Shown one piece after another: positions 63,915-64,000 of a stretch of 64,000 nucleotides of DNA. Under the pieces are notes generated by a model that was not told the DNA's origin, searched no databases, and saw only the letters and a program-made list of their open reading frames with translations. Origin of the DNA: Azohydromonas australica DSM 1124 (lineage in GTDB: Bacteria > Pseudomonadota > Gammaproteobacteria > Burkholderiales > Burkholderiaceae_C); contig NZ_KE387205.1 of assembly GCF_000430725.1 (NCBI RefSeq), positions 323,972 through 387,971 on the forward strand. Direction: 5' to 3'. Numbering within the stretch: position 1 is the stretch's first letter; the number at the start of each line of letters is the position of its first letter. The translations under genes were made by a program, and so were the position numbers.

Positions 63915-64000
63915 GTGTCGGGAAAACCCTTAACCACGGCCCAGGCCTGCGGCCGGTTGCGTTTCAGGCATCTGCAGTTTCTGGAAATCCTGGGCCGCAC
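63915..64000 (+). CDS. N-terminal fragment of a LysR-like regulator, cut by the window edge
   Basis: From a GTG at 63915 the frame runs open to the edge and reads VSGKPLTTAQACGRLRFRHLQFLEILGR, where LRFRHLQFLEIL matches the first helix of LysR-type (GbpR-like) regulators. It is divergent from the TRAP binding-protein gene, the common arrangement for sugar-acid operons. Only 28 residues are visible, so the assignment is tentative. Confidence 0.55.
   Translation, partial: MSGKPLTTAQACGRLRFRHLQFLEILGR

Overview
The window is about 64 kb of high-GC DNA (roughly 70 % G+C by eye). Gene content, codon use and gene pairings point to a free-living betaproteobacterium, probably Burkholderiales, Comamonadaceae-like: an acoXABC acetoin operon with AcoR, a PQQ alcohol dehydrogenase, TRAP transport, LysR and Lrp regulators and REP-like palindromes. 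I see no rRNA, tRNA, CRISPR array, transposase or prophage. Genes sit on both strands in short operons. Most of the window reads as ordinary chromosome with several accessory patches.

Left part (1-22.6 kb). A truncated unknown gene is followed by a hipBA toxin-antitoxin pair with three matching operator palindromes. Next come a 2-oxoglutarate/Fe(II) oxygenase-like protein with a long C-terminal extension, ArsC, and a phosphotransferase-P-loop kinase fusion. A 1183-residue membrane protein carries a degenerate patatin domain. A one-strand accessory cluster (10.8-14.2 kb) holds two lipoproteins, a GH46 chitosanase-like enzyme with a peptidoglycan-binding domain, a ChaB/Rho-N protein and a 48-residue proline-rich protein. 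It is followed by a secreted TIM-barrel-like protein that has a paralogue at 44.8 kb, and by a CzcCBA/CusCBA-type metal efflux operon.

Middle part (22.7-46 kb). This holds a two-subunit molybdenum hydroxylase, a histidine phosphatase, a homoserine-dehydrogenase-like SAF protein, an M16 peptidase, and the most interesting block, 31.1-42 kb. There a PQQ alcohol dehydrogenase with an Asp-Phe-Asp signature of lanthanide-type enzymes and a c-type cytochrome with an unusual CX3CH haem motif sit about 1 kb from a lipoate ligase and the acetoin dehydrogenase operon acoXABC. Both operons are preceded by a sigma-54 promoter (GG-N10-GC) and by the same GCGACA-N2-TGTCGC palindrome at nearly the same distance (118-119 bp) from the promoter. 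This implies one regulon under the AcoR encoded beside it, converting an alcohol such as 2,3-butanediol or ethanol into central metabolites. A response regulator and a hybrid histidine kinase follow.

Right part (46.9-64 kb). This holds a HAF-repeat exported protein, a PPK2 polyphosphate kinase, a TauE/SafE permease with a LysR regulator, a TonB-dependent receptor, an Lrp-controlled diaminopropionate ammonia-lyase plus M20 hydrolase pair, a SugE/Gdx guanidinium exporter, a glycine-zipper protein, a VOC protein, and a sugar-acid catabolic cluster. That cluster is an FAH-fold enzyme, an IlvD/EDD dehydratase and a TRAP binding protein, with a divergent LysR-like regulator cut by the right edge. 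REP-like palindromes flank the FAH gene.
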